Assembly: GCA_963575745.1 (NCBI GenBank)
Contig: CAUYUJ010016293.1
Location: forward strand, 184,501-248,500
DNA length: 64,000 nucleotides
Direction of reading: 5' to 3'
DNA from: Prorocentrum cordatum
Taxonomy: Eukaryota > Sar > Dinophyceae > Prorocentrales > Prorocentraceae
The position numbers were made by a program, and so were the translations under genes. Of the stretch, positions 63,214 through 64,000 are shown piece after piece. The notes under the pieces were generated by a model. It was not told the DNA's origin, ran no database searches, and saw only the letters and a program-made list of their open reading frames with translations. The first letter of the stretch is position 1; every line of letters begins with the position of its first letter.

Positions 63214-63403
63214 TTATGTCGGGCGTGTCCCCCTACAGGGGGATCTTCGACGAAAAATAAAAAATCCCCAAAATGCCCCAAAAAGGTCAGCAAAATATTC
63301 AAAAAATAGTCCCCAGACTATTTTTGGACTACTGTTTGATTACTTTTTTGGGCATGTTTTTTTTCGTCGAAAATCCCTCTGTAGGGGGACAGGCCCGACT
63401 TAA
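63214..63403. mobile_element. hAT-like MITE, copy 2, with perfect 8-bp target duplication
   Basis: Ends ttatgtcgggcgtgtccccc and the complement of ttaagtcgggcctgtccccc. Subterminal gatcttcgacgaaaa and ttttcgtcgaaaatc also pair. GACTTGGC stands on both sides (63206-63213 and 63404-63411). The interior shares aaatgcccca(a)aaaggtca and atagtccccag with copy 1. Confidence 0.92.
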
Positions 63404-63804
63404 GACTTGGCGGACCACACCAACAGGGGAGGATCCCCCTTGGCGCTTCGCGCGGGCGGTGGATGTGGTCGTGTCGCCTTCCCTTGTTCCGACAGTCAGA
63501 CCGAGGTATAAGATCGAATGCGGGTACTCCAATATTCTTTGTTTTTGTTGGGTGCTCTTGTTCATCCTGGGGAGGGTACCCTCGGCTGTTCTGTGCATCT
63601 TGGCTGGCGGAGGATCTCATGTTGTTGGCTGATTTGTTTCTGTCGTAGATCCGACCGTACAGAGGGGGGCGGGGAGGAGGTCGGCGCAGGACCCTTGCCG
63701 GACACCCTGACTTGTAGTGCGGCGATCCGAGGGTCGGGGATCGAGGGCCATCACAGAGAGCGGGGCAGAGGAGCCGATGCCGCCACGCCTCCCTCGCCGC
63801 CACG
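63404..63804. other. Unassigned spacer
   Basis: Nothing recognised. Confidence 0.35.
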
Positions 63805-64000
63805 GCCCTCCTCCTCCTCCTCCTCCTCCTCCTCCTCCTCCTCCTCCTTCTCCCCCTCCTCCTGCTCCTCTCACTCCTCCTCCCCTTCCTCCGCCTCCTC
63901 CTCCTCCTCCACCTCCTGCTCCCCTCCTCTTCCTCCTCCTCCTCCTCCTCCTCCTCCTCCTCCTCCTCCTCTCCTCCTCTCCTCTTCCTCTTCTCCTCCT
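63805..64000. repeat. TCC tract running off the window
   Basis: TCC with a few CTC/TTC changes. It continues past the end, so its length is unknown. Confidence 0.95.

Overview
The window looks like nuclear DNA of a GC-rich dinoflagellate. The reasons are indirect but consistent: two APE-type LINEs whose endonuclease, reverse transcriptase (RT), RNase H and terminal Cys/His domains follow one order, a Ty1/copia remnant, very many short foldback elements, and unusual amounts of (GGA)n/(TCC)n and (GT)n simple sequence. A Prorocentrum-like species would fit the base composition, but that is a guess. I saw no rRNA, tRNA, CRISPR or bacterial operon structure, and no complete host gene.

Layout. 1-1042 is the 3' part of an unidentified Ala/Arg-rich coding region, perhaps with a downstream exon to about 1415. 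1416-3695 holds two long GT/GCGT tracts around a degenerate CTTGG array. 3.7-8.9 kb is minisatellites, GGA/TCC tracts and dispersed repeats. 9.0-11.8 kb carries hAT-like, mariner-like and other short inverted-repeat elements. 11.95-16.64 kb is LINE-A, which is 5'-truncated, frameshifted and has lost a catalytic Asp. 16.6-21 kb is repeats and microsatellites. 21.07-27.79 kb is LINE-B, nearly full length with ORF1 and pol, lying between two TCC tracts. 28-32 kb is short elements and C-rich tandem sequence. 32.27-35.91 kb is a decayed Ty1/copia element with relics of about 100-bp LTRs. 36-41 kb is GGA tracts and inverted-repeat elements. 41.85-44.0 kb is a compound satellite. 44.58-46.29 kb is a 90-bp tandem array followed by 112-116-bp units. 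46.3-64 kb is a dense mixture of inverted-repeat families, GGA/TCC tracts and a few exon-like islands.

How it fits together. The only recognisable enzymes are retrotransposon proteins: ORF1 with a zinc-ribbon-like N terminus and coiled coil, APE endonuclease, RT, RNase H, and relics of copia Gag, protease, RT and RNase H. No transposase gene is present, although at least ten families of non-autonomous inverted-repeat elements occur. They must have been moved by proteins encoded elsewhere. Two families show a target duplication that points to a superfamily: 8 bp (hAT-like) and TA (Tc1/mariner-like).

Limits. All boundaries of repeats are by eye. Frameshifts in the retroelements could be real decay or assembly indels. 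Splice sites cannot be predicted with confidence here, so exon-like islands are listed only at low confidence.
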